Source of the DNA: Flavobacteriales bacterium
GTDB taxonomy: Bacteria > Bacteroidota > Bacteroidia > Flavobacteriales_D > Sanyastnellaceae
NCBI GenBank assembly: GCA_947504275.1
Contig: CANNHA010000010.1
Coordinates: 1-37,454 of the forward strand
DNA: 37,454 nucleotides
Direction of reading: 5' to 3'
Under the pieces are notes generated by a model. The model saw only the letters and a program-made list of their open reading frames with translations. It was not told the origin of the DNA and made no database searches. Within the stretch, counting starts at the first letter, position 1. Each line of letters begins with the position of its first letter. Positions 28,890-37,268 of the stretch are shown here, one piece after another. The translations under genes were made by a program, and so were the position numbers.

Positions 28890-28897
28890 CGAAAATA
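28890..28897 (-). promoter_or_regulatory. Possible -7 box for ruvA-sprA
   Basis: On the minus strand TATTTTCG resembles TAnnTTTG and lies in the 49-base gap between maeB and ruvA, directly before the hairpin. Transcription from it would start within the hairpin stem. No -33 TTG at standard spacing is seen. Confidence 0.3.
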
Positions 28898-28914
28898 CAA
28901 AAAAACCCGCAAGT

Positions 28915-31194
28915 TTAGGCGCGTCCTGTCCCCTTGAATTGTGCATCCACCACTGCTATTCTAATCATGTTGATGATTTCCCTTACAGAGCAACCCATTT
29001 GAAGGATATGATAACTGTGATTCATGCCCAGTAGTACTGGTCCAATGACCTCATAACCTGCCGTTTCTTGCAATAATTTATAAGCAATGTTTCCAGCGGA
29101 AAGGTTAGGGAAAATCAATGTATTTACCTGGTGTCCCACCAATTTGGAGAAAGGGAAATTCTCCTCCATCATTTCTTGATTCAACGCAAAATTGGCCTGC
29201 AACTCACCATCCACCAAAAGATTGGGATGTTCACGCTGAAGAATGGCCGCTGCCTTGGCCATTTTCAATGGATCCTTTCCTTTGGCCGAACCAAAATTAG
29301 AATAACTCAACAGTGCAATGCGCGGTGTAATTTTCATCTTACTGATGGCCTCTGCCACCCTTAAAGTAATTTCTACGATATCCTCAGCAGATGGATCCTC
29401 ATTCACCGTGGTATCTGCAATGAACAATGGTCCTTTCTGAGTTTGTACAATGTACATTCCGCACACTTTCTTTACCCCCTCTGCTGGTCCTATGACCTGC
29501 AATCCTGGACGAATAACCTTGGAATAATTTCTGGTCATTCCACTGATCATGGCATCAGCCATACCTGTTTCCACCATCATCGCTCCAAAATAATTCCTTT
29601 CACGCATTGACCTTACGGCATCGGTGAAGGTGACTCCACGGCGTTGTTTTCTTTCAAAATAAATCTGTCCAAATCGCTCTCTGTTGGCATCATTGGCTTC
29701 TACACGTGGATCAAAGATTTGAGCATCGCGCAAATCAATGTCCCATTCCTCCATCAACTCACGAATGCGCTTCTCATCACCCAATAAAATGGGAATGGCG
29801 CAGCCTTCATCTTTGGCAGCCTCAGCAGCTTTTAGAATTTTAATATTCTCACCTTCAGCAAAAACCACACGCTTCGGAGATTTTCTGGCACGTTCAGCAA
29901 TTCCTCTGGACAGGGCGTTGTCACGACCAATGCGATTCAACAACTCTGCCTTATAAGCTTCCTCATCTTTCATTGGGAGCTTGGCCACTCCACTTTCAAC
30001 TGCTGCCTTGGCAACTGCTGTAGATACAACGTAGATCAAACGCGGATCCAATGGCTTGGGGATAATGTAATCTCTACCAAAACTCAATGATTGCAAGTTG
30101 TATGCTTGTACAACTTCTTCAGGAACTGACCCCTTGGCCAACGCAGCCAACGCATGCACAGCGGCCAACTTCATTTCATTGTTGATGCAACGTGCACGCA
30201 CGTCCAAAGCACCACGGAAAATGAACGGGAATCCCAATACATTGTTCACTTGGTTGGGATGGTCACTTCTTCCTGTAGCCATGATAACATCTGGCCTTGC
30301 AGCCAATGCTTCATCATACGATATTTCAGGATTGGGGTTGGCCAATGCAAACACAACAGGGTTGTCATTCATGGCAACTACCATTTCTTGAGAAACAATG
30401 TTTCCTTGCGACAATCCCAAAAATACATCCGCCCCTACCATGGCTTCCGCCAATGTTCCCAAGTTGTCTTCTGTAGCAAATCTTCTTTTTCGATGATCCA
30501 AATCCTCACGATCCGCGGTAATTAATCCTTTGGAATCGTACATAAATACATTCTTTGGATTAGCACCCAACTGAATCATCATATCGACACAACTCAACGC
30601 CGCTGCCCCTGCACCACTCACAACAATTTTCACCGCACCTATTTTCTTCTCCGCCAATTCCAAAGCATTGATTAAAGCCGCACTGCTGATAATGGCTGTT
30701 CCGTGCTGGTCGTCATGCATGATTGGAATATCCAATTCAGCTTTCAAACGCTCCTCAATTTCAAATGCTTCAGGCGCTTTTAAATCTTCCAAATTGATGC
30801 CTCCAAATGTGGGCGAAATATTCTTCACTGTGTTCACGAACTCATCAACATCAGTGGCCTTCACCTCAATGTCAATACTATCGATATCAGCAAAAATCTT
30901 GAACAACATACACTTTCCTTCCATCACGGGTTTGGAGGCTTCAGGACCTAAATTTCCCAATCCCAAAATGGCGGTTCCATTGGAAATAACCGCAACCAAA
31001 TTTCCTTTGGCCGTATAACGGTAAACATCATCTGGATTTTCCGCAATGGCCAAAACTGGTTCAGCTACACCCGGCGAATAAGCCAAGGCCAAATCTCGTT
31101 GTGAACTGTGCGGTTTAGTGGGTATAATTTCCAACTTCCCCTTTCTTCCCTGCTCGTGATAATCCAGAGCGTCTTTCTTCTTGATGGCTTCCAT
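28915..31194 (-). CDS. maeB: NADP-dependent malic enzyme with C-terminal phosphotransacetylase-like domain
   Basis: A 759-residue MaeB-type enzyme converting malate to pyruvate and CO2 with NADPH formation. The malic domain (about 15-430) shows LALAYSPGVAEP, NLVAVISNGTAILGLG, the metal-binding IMHDDQHGTA and the nucleotide-binding VVSGAGAAALSC. The C-terminal part (about 430-759) is phosphate acetyltransferase-like (VVFAEGENIKILKAA, GMADAMISGMTRNYSKVIRP, PNLSAGNIAYKLLQ). In this class that domain is usually regulatory, responding to acetyl-CoA, rather than catalytic. ATG 31194 is chosen: MEAIKKKDALDYHEQG matches family N-termini, and the frame extending to 31275 would overlap the upstream epimerase by 80 bases. 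It starts one base after the epimerase stop. Confidence 0.94.
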   Translation of the reverse strand: MEAIKKKDALDYHEQGRKGKLEIIPTKPHSSQRDLALAYSPGVAEPVLAIAENPDDVYRYTAKGNLVAVISNGTAILGLGNLGPEASKPVMEGKCMLFKIFADIDSIDIEVKATDVDEFVNTVKNISPTFGGINLEDLKAPEAFEIEERLKAELDIPIMHDDQHGTAIISSAALINALELAEKKIGAVKIVVSGAGAAALSCVDMMIQLGANPKNVFMYDSKGLITADREDLDHRKRRFATEDNLGTLAEAMVGADVFLGLSQGNIVSQEMVVAMNDNPVVFALANPNPEISYDEALAARPDVIMATGRSDHPNQVNNVLGFPFIFRGALDVRARCINNEMKLAAVHALAALAKGSVPEEVVQAYNLQSLSFGRDYIIPKPLDPRLIYVVSTAVAKAAVESGVAKLPMKDEEAYKAELLNRIGRDNALSRGIAERARKSPKRVVFAEGENIKILKAAEAAKDEGCAIPILLGDEKRIRELMEEWDIDLRDAQIFDPRVEANDANRERFGQIYFERKQRRGVTFTDAVRSMRERNYFGAMMVETGMADAMISGMTRNYSKVIRPGLQVIGPAEGVKKVCGMYIVQTQKGPLFIADTTVNEDPSAEDIVEITLRVAEAISKMKITPRIALLSYSNFGSAKGKDPLKMAKAAAILQREHPNLLVDGELQANFALNQEMMEENFPFSKLVGHQVNTLIFPNLSAGNIAYKLLQETAGYEVIGPVLLGMNHSYHILQMGCSVREIINMIRIAVVDAQFKGTGRA

Positions 31195-31195
31195 G

Positions 31196-32203
31196 CTAAT
31201 TTTTTTCGATTGACAAAGGTAACTGCGGAAATAGATTGCGCGCGGTTCGTTCGATAACATCTTCCACCGACTCAAACTTCCATTGCAGTTGTTTCACTAT
31301 TTTTTGATTACTAAATCGCTTGATTTGTGAGGTGTTTCGGATGGTTTCAGCGGTTACCATGGCCTTCTTACCCGACAATTTTTCGCTGATGGCATCCATC
31401 CAATAAAGGAGTGTCAACATCCATTGCGAGAGTGGTTTTTGTGGAATCCGCAGTCTCAATGCTTTTGCCATTGTGGCAAAAGCCCACTCCATGGTTTGAT
31501 TTTCTGCTACTAAAATATACCGCTCTCCCCAACAATTATCCTTTACCAAACGCTCCATGATTTGGGCAACATCATTGGCTCCTATCCAACCGGTACCTCC
31601 AAGCGGATAATAGTTGTAACCACGCGCCACGGTGCCAAACAATTGACCCGAACTCTGCTGCAAATCAACGTCTCCAATGATCACCCCAGGATTGACAATA
31701 ACCGCCTGAAGCCCCTCTTCTATGCCGCGCCAAACCTCCATTTCACCCAAAAACTTTGTCCTTGAATACTCTGTATGGGATTTGGAAGGCTGCCAAAAAC
31801 ATTGCTCATCTATGGGGGCATTTTCTTCCGATTTTCCCAAAGCTGCAATTGAACTAACATGACAGAAAGCAACACCGAACTCCAAAGCCCAATCCACCCA
31901 TTCCGCTGTCTGGTGAACATTTACTTCCATCATGATGGCATGATCCTGAGCGTGATAGCTAACCACCGCAGCGCAATGATAAATGACATCGTAGTGATCC
32001 AACTGGTGTTGATTCCAAAATGTTTCTGTTGTCATCCAATGCAACTGATTGGATGGCCAACTGACCCCCATTTTACGAAGCCATTTTTCCGTCTCTTCAG
32101 GCTGTCTATTGTGGAACAAAGCAGTCACCTCCTCTCCTTTTTGTAAAAGATACTTTAAGACGTGTGAGCCTACCAATCCCGTTGCACCTGTGATCAATTG
32201 CAT
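31196..32203 (-). CDS. NAD-dependent epimerase/dehydratase, extended SDR family
   Basis: A 335-residue Rossmann-fold protein beginning MQLITGATGLVGSHV (G6, G9, G12 nucleotide loop) with the catalytic Y146xxxK150 (EYSRTK) and a Ser-Ser (VSSIAALG) upstream of it. The C-terminal substrate domain is not diagnostic; relatives include dihydroflavonol reductase-like and 3-beta-HSD-like proteins, so the substrate is open. It heads the minus-strand unit epimerase-maeB-ruvA-sprA and is divergent from uvrC, with 40 bases between the two starts. Its last codon is one base from the maeB start. Confidence 0.8.
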   Translation of the reverse strand: MQLITGATGLVGSHVLKYLLQKGEEVTALFHNRQPEETEKWLRKMGVSWPSNQLHWMTTETFWNQHQLDHYDVIYHCAAVVSYHAQDHAIMMEVNVHQTAEWVDWALEFGVAFCHVSSIAALGKSEENAPIDEQCFWQPSKSHTEYSRTKFLGEMEVWRGIEEGLQAVIVNPGVIIGDVDLQQSSGQLFGTVARGYNYYPLGGTGWIGANDVAQIMERLVKDNCWGERYILVAENQTMEWAFATMAKALRLRIPQKPLSQWMLTLLYWMDAISEKLSGKKAMVTAETIRNTSQIKRFSNQKIVKQLQWKFESVEDVIERTARNLFPQLPLSIEKN

Positions 32204-32207
32204 GGCG

Positions 32208-32215
32208 CTAAGTTA
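32208..32215 (-). promoter_or_regulatory. Possible -7 box for the epimerase gene
   Basis: On the minus strand TAACTTAG is one base from TAnnTTTG and ends 4 bases before the epimerase ATG, in the 40-base divergent spacer shared with uvrC. Weak on its own. Confidence 0.22.
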
Positions 32216-32229
32216 AACCACATTCGCAT

Positions 32230-32237
32230 TAACTTCG
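32230..32237 (+). promoter_or_regulatory. Possible -7 box for uvrC
   Basis: TAACTTCG resembles TAnnTTTG and ends 6 bases before the TTG start of uvrC. No -33 box is clear. Confidence 0.28.
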
Positions 32238-32243
32238 CCACGT

Positions 32244-34070
32244 TTGAAAACCAACGCCAACATAGAGAACATCCTCAAAACACTGCCGGACAAGCCGGGT
32301 GTTTACCAATACTATGATGAGCAAGGGCTGTTGCTTTACATTGGAAAGGCCAAGGTGCTGAAAAACCGTGTAAGCAGCTATTTCAGTAAAATAAAATTTG
32401 AAAATGCCAAGACCTTTCAATTGGTCAAACGCATTGCTGACATCAAGTTCATTGTCGTTGCCACGGAATCCGACGCCTTGTTGCTGGAAAACTCCCTGAT
32501 AAAAAAATTCAAACCCAAGTACAATATTGCATTAAAAGATGACAGAACTTATCCAAGCATTGTCATCAAAAATGAAAAATTCCCCAGGGTATTTGCTACC
32601 CGTAAAATTCTGAAAGACGGCTCAACCTATCTGGGTCCATTTACCAGCGTCAAAGCCATGCATCAAGTGTTGGAATTGGCCAAAACGCTGTACCCTATCA
32701 GAACATGCAATTTACCGTTGTCACCAGAGAATATTGAAAAAGGCAAATTCCGGGTTTGTTTGGAGTACCACATTGGCAATTGCCTTGGTCCATGTGATGC
32801 GAGACAATCAGAGTTGGAATATGATCAACACATCTTTCAAATCAAACGCATTATCCGAGGCTATTATGGCGATGTGCTTCGCGATTTAAAACAAGACATG
32901 TTGCAAAAAGCCACTGCATTGGAGTTTGAGGCTGCACAAAAGGTCAAAGAAAAAATTGATGCACTGGAAAGTTTTCAAACCAAAAATACCATTGTTCATC
33001 CATCCATATCGCACATTGATGTCTTTACCATGGTATCAGATGACAACAGCTCTTTTGTCAATTACCTACAAATCATGAACGGTACCATTGCCATAGGATA
33101 CAACATGGAATTGAAAAAGAAGATGGATGAAACCGATGAAGAGGTGCTGACTTTTGCTGTGACGCATATCCGAGAAAAATTCAAATCCAAGTCCTTTGAA
33201 GTACTGGTCCCTTTTGACATCGAATGGCCTTGGGAGAAGGTAAAGCTCACTGTTCCGTTGCGCGGAGACAAGAAAAAATTGTTGGAATTGTCAGAGCGAA
33301 ATGCCAAGCAGAGCTTGTTGCAGTCCCACAAACAAATAGAACTGACAGACCCTGCCAGACATACAGAGCGGATATTGTCCACTTTACAAAAAGATCTTCA
33401 CCTCAAAGATTTACCCCGACACATTGAATGCTTTGACAATTCCAACATTCAAGGTACCAATCCTGTCAGTGCTTGCGTGGTTTTCAAAGACGCCAAGTCC
33501 AGCAAAAAAGATTACCGGATTTTCAATGTCAAAACCGTTCAAGGCCCAGATGATTTTGCCACCATGCGCGAGGCCATTTTCCGAAGGTATCACCGGTTAA
33601 TGGAGGAAAATGAACCGATGCCGCAATTGATTATTATTGATGGCGGCAAGGGACAATTGAGCGCAGCCATGGAAAGCCTGGCCACACTCAATCTCGTCGG
33701 AAAGGTTGCCGTGATTGGCATTGCCAAAAAACTCGAGGAGATTTATTTCCCAGGTGATTCAGATCCCCTTTATTTGGACAAGCGCTCAGAATCTTTAAAA
33801 CTCATTCAACAATTGCGGGATGAGGCACATCGTTTTGGCTTGTCTAAACACCGCAACAGAAGAAGCAAAGAAGCGTTGCAAACAGAATTGACCCAAATTC
33901 CAGGACTGGGAATCAAGAGTGCTCAAAAACTTTTGATTCAATTCGGCAGTGTCGACAATATCAAGGCTCAAACGATTGAATCCTTGAGTACCTGCGTTTC
34001 CGCACCAGTGGCCAAAAAGATACATGGATACTTCCATGCTTTTGATTCTGAAATTCAGGGTGAGAAATGA
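32244..34070 (+). CDS. uvrC: Excinuclease ABC subunit C
   Basis: A 608-residue dual nuclease that makes both incisions in nucleotide excision repair after UvrAB damage recognition. The N-terminal GIY-YIG domain is clear (LPDKPGVYQYYDEQG, LLYIGKAKVLKNRVSSYF). It is followed by the cysteine cluster region (RTCNLPLSP, CLEYHIGNCLGPCDA), a UvrB-interacting UVR helix pair (about 195-235), the RNase H-like 5' nuclease domain (ECFDNSNIQGTNPV, IIIDGGKGQLSAA) and C-terminal helix-hairpin-helix motifs (LTQIPGLGIKSAQKLLIQFG). The start is TTG: an in-frame TAA lies 30 bases upstream with no ATG or GTG in between. It is divergent from the epimerase gene. Confidence 0.95.
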   Translation: MKTNANIENILKTLPDKPGVYQYYDEQGLLLYIGKAKVLKNRVSSYFSKIKFENAKTFQLVKRIADIKFIVVATESDALLLENSLIKKFKPKYNIALKDDRTYPSIVIKNEKFPRVFATRKILKDGSTYLGPFTSVKAMHQVLELAKTLYPIRTCNLPLSPENIEKGKFRVCLEYHIGNCLGPCDARQSELEYDQHIFQIKRIIRGYYGDVLRDLKQDMLQKATALEFEAAQKVKEKIDALESFQTKNTIVHPSISHIDVFTMVSDDNSSFVNYLQIMNGTIAIGYNMELKKKMDETDEEVLTFAVTHIREKFKSKSFEVLVPFDIEWPWEKVKLTVPLRGDKKKLLELSERNAKQSLLQSHKQIELTDPARHTERILSTLQKDLHLKDLPRHIECFDNSNIQGTNPVSACVVFKDAKSSKKDYRIFNVKTVQGPDDFATMREAIFRRYHRLMEENEPMPQLIIIDGGKGQLSAAMESLATLNLVGKVAVIGIAKKLEEIYFPGDSDPLYLDKRSESLKLIQQLRDEAHRFGLSKHRNRRSKEALQTELTQIPGLGIKSAQKLLIQFGSVDNIKAQTIESLSTCVSAPVAKKIHGYFHAFDSEIQGEK

Positions 34071-34125
34071 GCAAACCATTGTTAAAACAAGGTCAACTCT
34101 GACGATAAGCGCAATGACAGGGTTT

Positions 34126-34133
34126 TATCTTTG
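34126..34133 (+). promoter_or_regulatory. -7 promoter box of the penicillin-binding protein gene
   Basis: TATCTTTG matches TAnnTTTG and lies in the 68-base gap after uvrC, ending just 5 bases before the ATG at 34139. Transcription starting at the normal distance would begin at or next to the A of the start codon. No clear -33 TTG. Confidence 0.5.
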
Positions 34134-34138
34134 CAAGA

Positions 34139-36559
34139 ATGGAAAAAATTAGCCCTGAGCAAACCAAGAAATACAATAAGCGACTCATTTGGATTGGAGC
34201 CAGTCCAGTGTTGTTGGTTCTTCTCATTCTGCTCATCACCCTATTGAGCGGTCTTCCCAATGTAGAAACCCTGGCCAACCCAAAAGTAAGCCTGGCCTCA
34301 TCCATTTATTCCACTGACGGAAAAATGATTGGATCTTATTTCAAAGAAAACCGTGCAGATGTAAAATTCAATGAAATTCCAAAACATGTCGTAGATGCAT
34401 TGGTGGCCACGGAAGATGAAAGATTCTACCGGCACAGCGGCGTAGATTATTTGGGATTATTCAGAGCCATGTTCAGCCTAGGACAAGACGGTGGAGGATC
34501 CACCATCACTCAACAATTGGCCAAACAACAGTTCACCAAGAATTTTGAAAAAGTTGGAAAAGTAAAACGTGCATGGCAAAAAATCCGTGAATGGATTATC
34601 GCATGCAAATTGGAACGCCTATACACCAAAGAAGAAATCATTACCCTTTATCTCAACCAATATGATTTCTTAAACCAAGCCGTAGGAATCAAATCTGCAG
34701 CCTTGGTGTATTTTAACACAACGCCAGATAAATTGACGGTAGAACAAGGAGCAATGCTTATCGGTATGCTTAAAAACTCTTCGTTGTTCAATCCTGTAAA
34801 ACGAGAAGAGAAAGTTACCAAACGCCGTGAAGTGGTTTTAAAACAGATGGTTAAAAACAATTACCTATCAGAACAGCAATATGATAGCTTACGTGTTTTA
34901 CCATTGGGATTGGATTTTCAAAAAATCAGCCACACAGAGGGCATGGCGCCTTACTTCAGAGAAGTGTTGCGCTTGAAAATTCAGGAAATTTTTGATGAGA
35001 AGGATGCAGATGGCAATTTGAAATATGTCAAAGCAGATGGCACGCCCTACAACATCTACAAAGATGGGTTAAAAATCTACACCACCTTGGATGCCAAAAT
35101 GCAGGAATATGGGGAATGGGCTGTAGAAGAGCATTTGAGCAAAGAATTGCAAAAAGCATTTACCCAAGATTTAAAATCGAGAAAAAAGGAAAACTATCCT
35201 TTCTACAATGGAATCACAGAAGGTGACCGCAAAAACATCATGGATCAAGCTTACAAACAAAGTGAGCGATACAAATTTTTGGCCGGACACATGTGCCCAG
35301 AATGCAAAAGACCCAAAAGCTATATTGTAAAAGAAGGCAAAGAATATGTATGTGATACAGAGGCTGGAGGTTGCGGTGAACATTGGGCATCACATGATGA
35401 AGCGGAGATTCAAAAAATCTTCCAGACCAAAACCAAAATGAAGGTATACACGCACAAGGGACCCAAAGACACACTCATGAGTCCCATGGATAGTATTTTG
35501 TACCATAAGACAATACTTCATGCCAGCCTCATGTCCATGGACCCAAAAACAGGGCATGTCAAAGCTTGGGTTGGTGGCATAGATTACAACTATTTTAAGT
35601 ATGATAATGTGTATCAATCACGCCGTCAGGTAGGATCTACGTTTAAACCGATTGTATACGCAACAGCGCTGCGTATGGGTAAAAAACCATGTGACCCCAT
35701 CGTTGTTGCATCACCTTGTTTTAATTTACCTACCGGCGAGCGCTGGTGTCCTCGCGGTGGCAGTGCAGGGCGCTATGTGATGAACAAAGCATTGGCTGCC
35801 TCCGTCAATACCGTAGCCGCGCAATTGATCAGCGATTACGGAGTGGATGCTGTAGTGGCATTGGCGCGCAATCTGGGTATCAAGAGTGACATTCCCCGCA
35901 CCTATTCCATTGCACTGGGTGTGGCGCAATTGTCCCTGTATGAAATGGTAGGAGCAAACTCCGCGATGGTCAATCATGGTATGTTCATTGAACCCACCTA
36001 TTTGCTTCGCATTGAAGACCGCAATGGCAATATGATTTACGAGGCTGATCCCCAAATCAGCCAAGCCCTTGATCCGAGCGTTTCCTATGCATTGGTAGAT
36101 ATGATGAAAGGCGTTTGTAACTTTGGAACAGCCGCTCGAATCAGAAGTGGCCGACCATACGGAAATCTTCGTTACCCATTGGCCGGAAAAACAGGAACTA
36201 CACAGAGTAATACAGATGGCTGGTTCATAGGTATGACGCCAGATTTGGTTACCGGGGTATGGGTGGGTGCACAAGATCCCACCATCCGATTCAGCAGCAC
36301 CAACCTTGGTCAGGGCGCCAATACAGGTCTTCCCATCTTTGGCTACTTCATGAACAAAGTCTACGCCGATCCCAATATCAAAATCTCCAAAGGCGACTTC
36401 CCTAAACCGGATAATTACGACACTTTGCGATTTGATTGCAATGTGCACGAACCAGACGCTATTTTTGCGGAGGATGTATTCTCCGATGATGGCGATGAAG
36501 ATTTGTATAACAATGGAGAGTTGTTCATGGGCGGAGCAGATTCAATACTAAAAAAATAA
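34139..36559 (+). CDS. mrcA: Class A penicillin-binding protein 1A with a four-cysteine insert
   Basis: An 806-residue bifunctional peptidoglycan synthase anchored in the inner membrane by one span (about 15-38). The GT51 glycosyltransferase domain (about 60-230) has ATEDERFYRHSGVD with catalytic E92 and GGSTITQQLAKQ. The transpeptidase domain (about 430-750) has S500-T-F-K503, an SVN motif and K684-T-G-T. Between them, residues about 384-415 hold CPEC...C...C (C386, C389, C405, C412), spaced like a zinc ribbon, in a part that should be outside the cytoplasm. I do not recall this as a standard feature of class A PBPs. The cysteines could bind metal or form disulfides. The gene has its own promoter box and is followed two bases later by scoA. 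Confidence 0.93.
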   Translation: MEKISPEQTKKYNKRLIWIGASPVLLVLLILLITLLSGLPNVETLANPKVSLASSIYSTDGKMIGSYFKENRADVKFNEIPKHVVDALVATEDERFYRHSGVDYLGLFRAMFSLGQDGGGSTITQQLAKQQFTKNFEKVGKVKRAWQKIREWIIACKLERLYTKEEIITLYLNQYDFLNQAVGIKSAALVYFNTTPDKLTVEQGAMLIGMLKNSSLFNPVKREEKVTKRREVVLKQMVKNNYLSEQQYDSLRVLPLGLDFQKISHTEGMAPYFREVLRLKIQEIFDEKDADGNLKYVKADGTPYNIYKDGLKIYTTLDAKMQEYGEWAVEEHLSKELQKAFTQDLKSRKKENYPFYNGITEGDRKNIMDQAYKQSERYKFLAGHMCPECKRPKSYIVKEGKEYVCDTEAGGCGEHWASHDEAEIQKIFQTKTKMKVYTHKGPKDTLMSPMDSILYHKTILHASLMSMDPKTGHVKAWVGGIDYNYFKYDNVYQSRRQVGSTFKPIVYATALRMGKKPCDPIVVASPCFNLPTGERWCPRGGSAGRYVMNKALAASVNTVAAQLISDYGVDAVVALARNLGIKSDIPRTYSIALGVAQLSLYEMVGANSAMVNHGMFIEPTYLLRIEDRNGNMIYEADPQISQALDPSVSYALVDMMKGVCNFGTAARIRSGRPYGNLRYPLAGKTGTTQSNTDGWFIGMTPDLVTGVWVGAQDPTIRFSSTNLGQGANTGLPIFGYFMNKVYADPNIKISKGDFPKPDNYDTLRFDCNVHEPDAIFAEDVFSDDGDEDLYNNGELFMGGADSILKK

Positions 36560-36561
36560 AA

Positions 36562-37266
36562 ATGGGTTTTAACAAAGTTGTAAAAGATGCCAACGAAGCC
36601 TGCCAAGGCATTCAAAGTGGTATGACCCTTATGCTTGGAGGTTTTGGCCTTTGTGGCATTCCCGAAAATTGCATTACCGAGTTGGTCAATTTGGGCGTCA
36701 ATAATTTGACATGCATCTCCAACAATGCGGGTGTAGATGATTTTGGACTTGGTCTTTTATTACAAGGAAAACAAGTCAAAAAAATGATCAGCTCTTACGT
36801 AGGTGAAAACGAGGAATTTGAAAGACAAATGCTCAGTGGAGAATTGGACGTAGAACTGATTCCCCAAGGCACATTGGCAGAACGTTGCATGGCAGCAGCC
36901 TATGGAATGCCCGCCATCTACACCCCTGCTGGCGTAGGAACGGAAGTGGCCGAAGGTAAAGAAACAAGGGTCTTCAACGGAAAAACTTATCTTTTGGAAT
37001 ATGCCTTTGATGCAGACTTTGCCATCGTCAAAGCATGGAAAGGAGATACCATGGGCAATTTGATATTCAGAAGTACCGCAAGGAATTTTAATCCCATGAT
37101 GGCCATGGCTGGGAAAATCACCATTGCTGAAGTAGAGGAATTGGTTCCTGCTGGCGAATTGGACCCTGACCACATACACACCCCTGGCATTTATGTACAT
37201 CGCATCTTCCAAGGAAAGCGATACGAAAAGAGAATTGAACAAAGAACCACCCAAAAGCGCGCGTAA
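36562..37266 (+). CDS. scoA: 3-oxoacid CoA-transferase subunit A
   Basis: A 234-residue alpha subunit of a succinyl-CoA:3-oxoacid CoA-transferase, which moves CoA between succinate and acetoacetate or similar acids in ketone-body and fatty-acid breakdown. Family motifs: [68 protein letters not shown], and [30 protein letters not shown]. The length is typical. It starts two bases after the PBP gene and is followed two bases later by scoB, so the pair is an operon; linkage to the PBP looks like packing rather than function. Confidence 0.95.
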   Translation: MGFNKVVKDANEACQGIQSGMTLMLGGFGLCGIPENCITELVNLGVNNLTCISNNAGVDDFGLGLLLQGKQVKKMISSYVGENEEFERQMLSGELDVELIPQGTLAERCMAAAYGMPAIYTPAGVGTEVAEGKETRVFNGKTYLLEYAFDADFAIVKAWKGDTMGNLIFRSTARNFNPMMAMAGKITIAEVEELVPAGELDPDHIHTPGIYVHRIFQGKRYEKRIEQRTTQKRA

Positions 37267-37268
37267 TC

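Noticed and set aside
31195..31275. A longer malic enzyme starting at 31275
   Set aside because: It would overlap the epimerase coding end and adds 27 residues without family similarity; ATG 31194 fits the conserved N-terminus.
34074..34094. Possible terminator hairpin after uvrC (ACCATTGT...ACAAGGT)
   Set aside because: The stem is short with a bulge and is not followed by a T-run.
35726..36448. A 240-codon open frame antisense to the penicillin-binding protein gene
   Set aside because: It lies wholly opposite a confidently assigned transpeptidase domain, its product has no recognisable motif and is rich in Cys, His and Ile as expected for a mirror frame.
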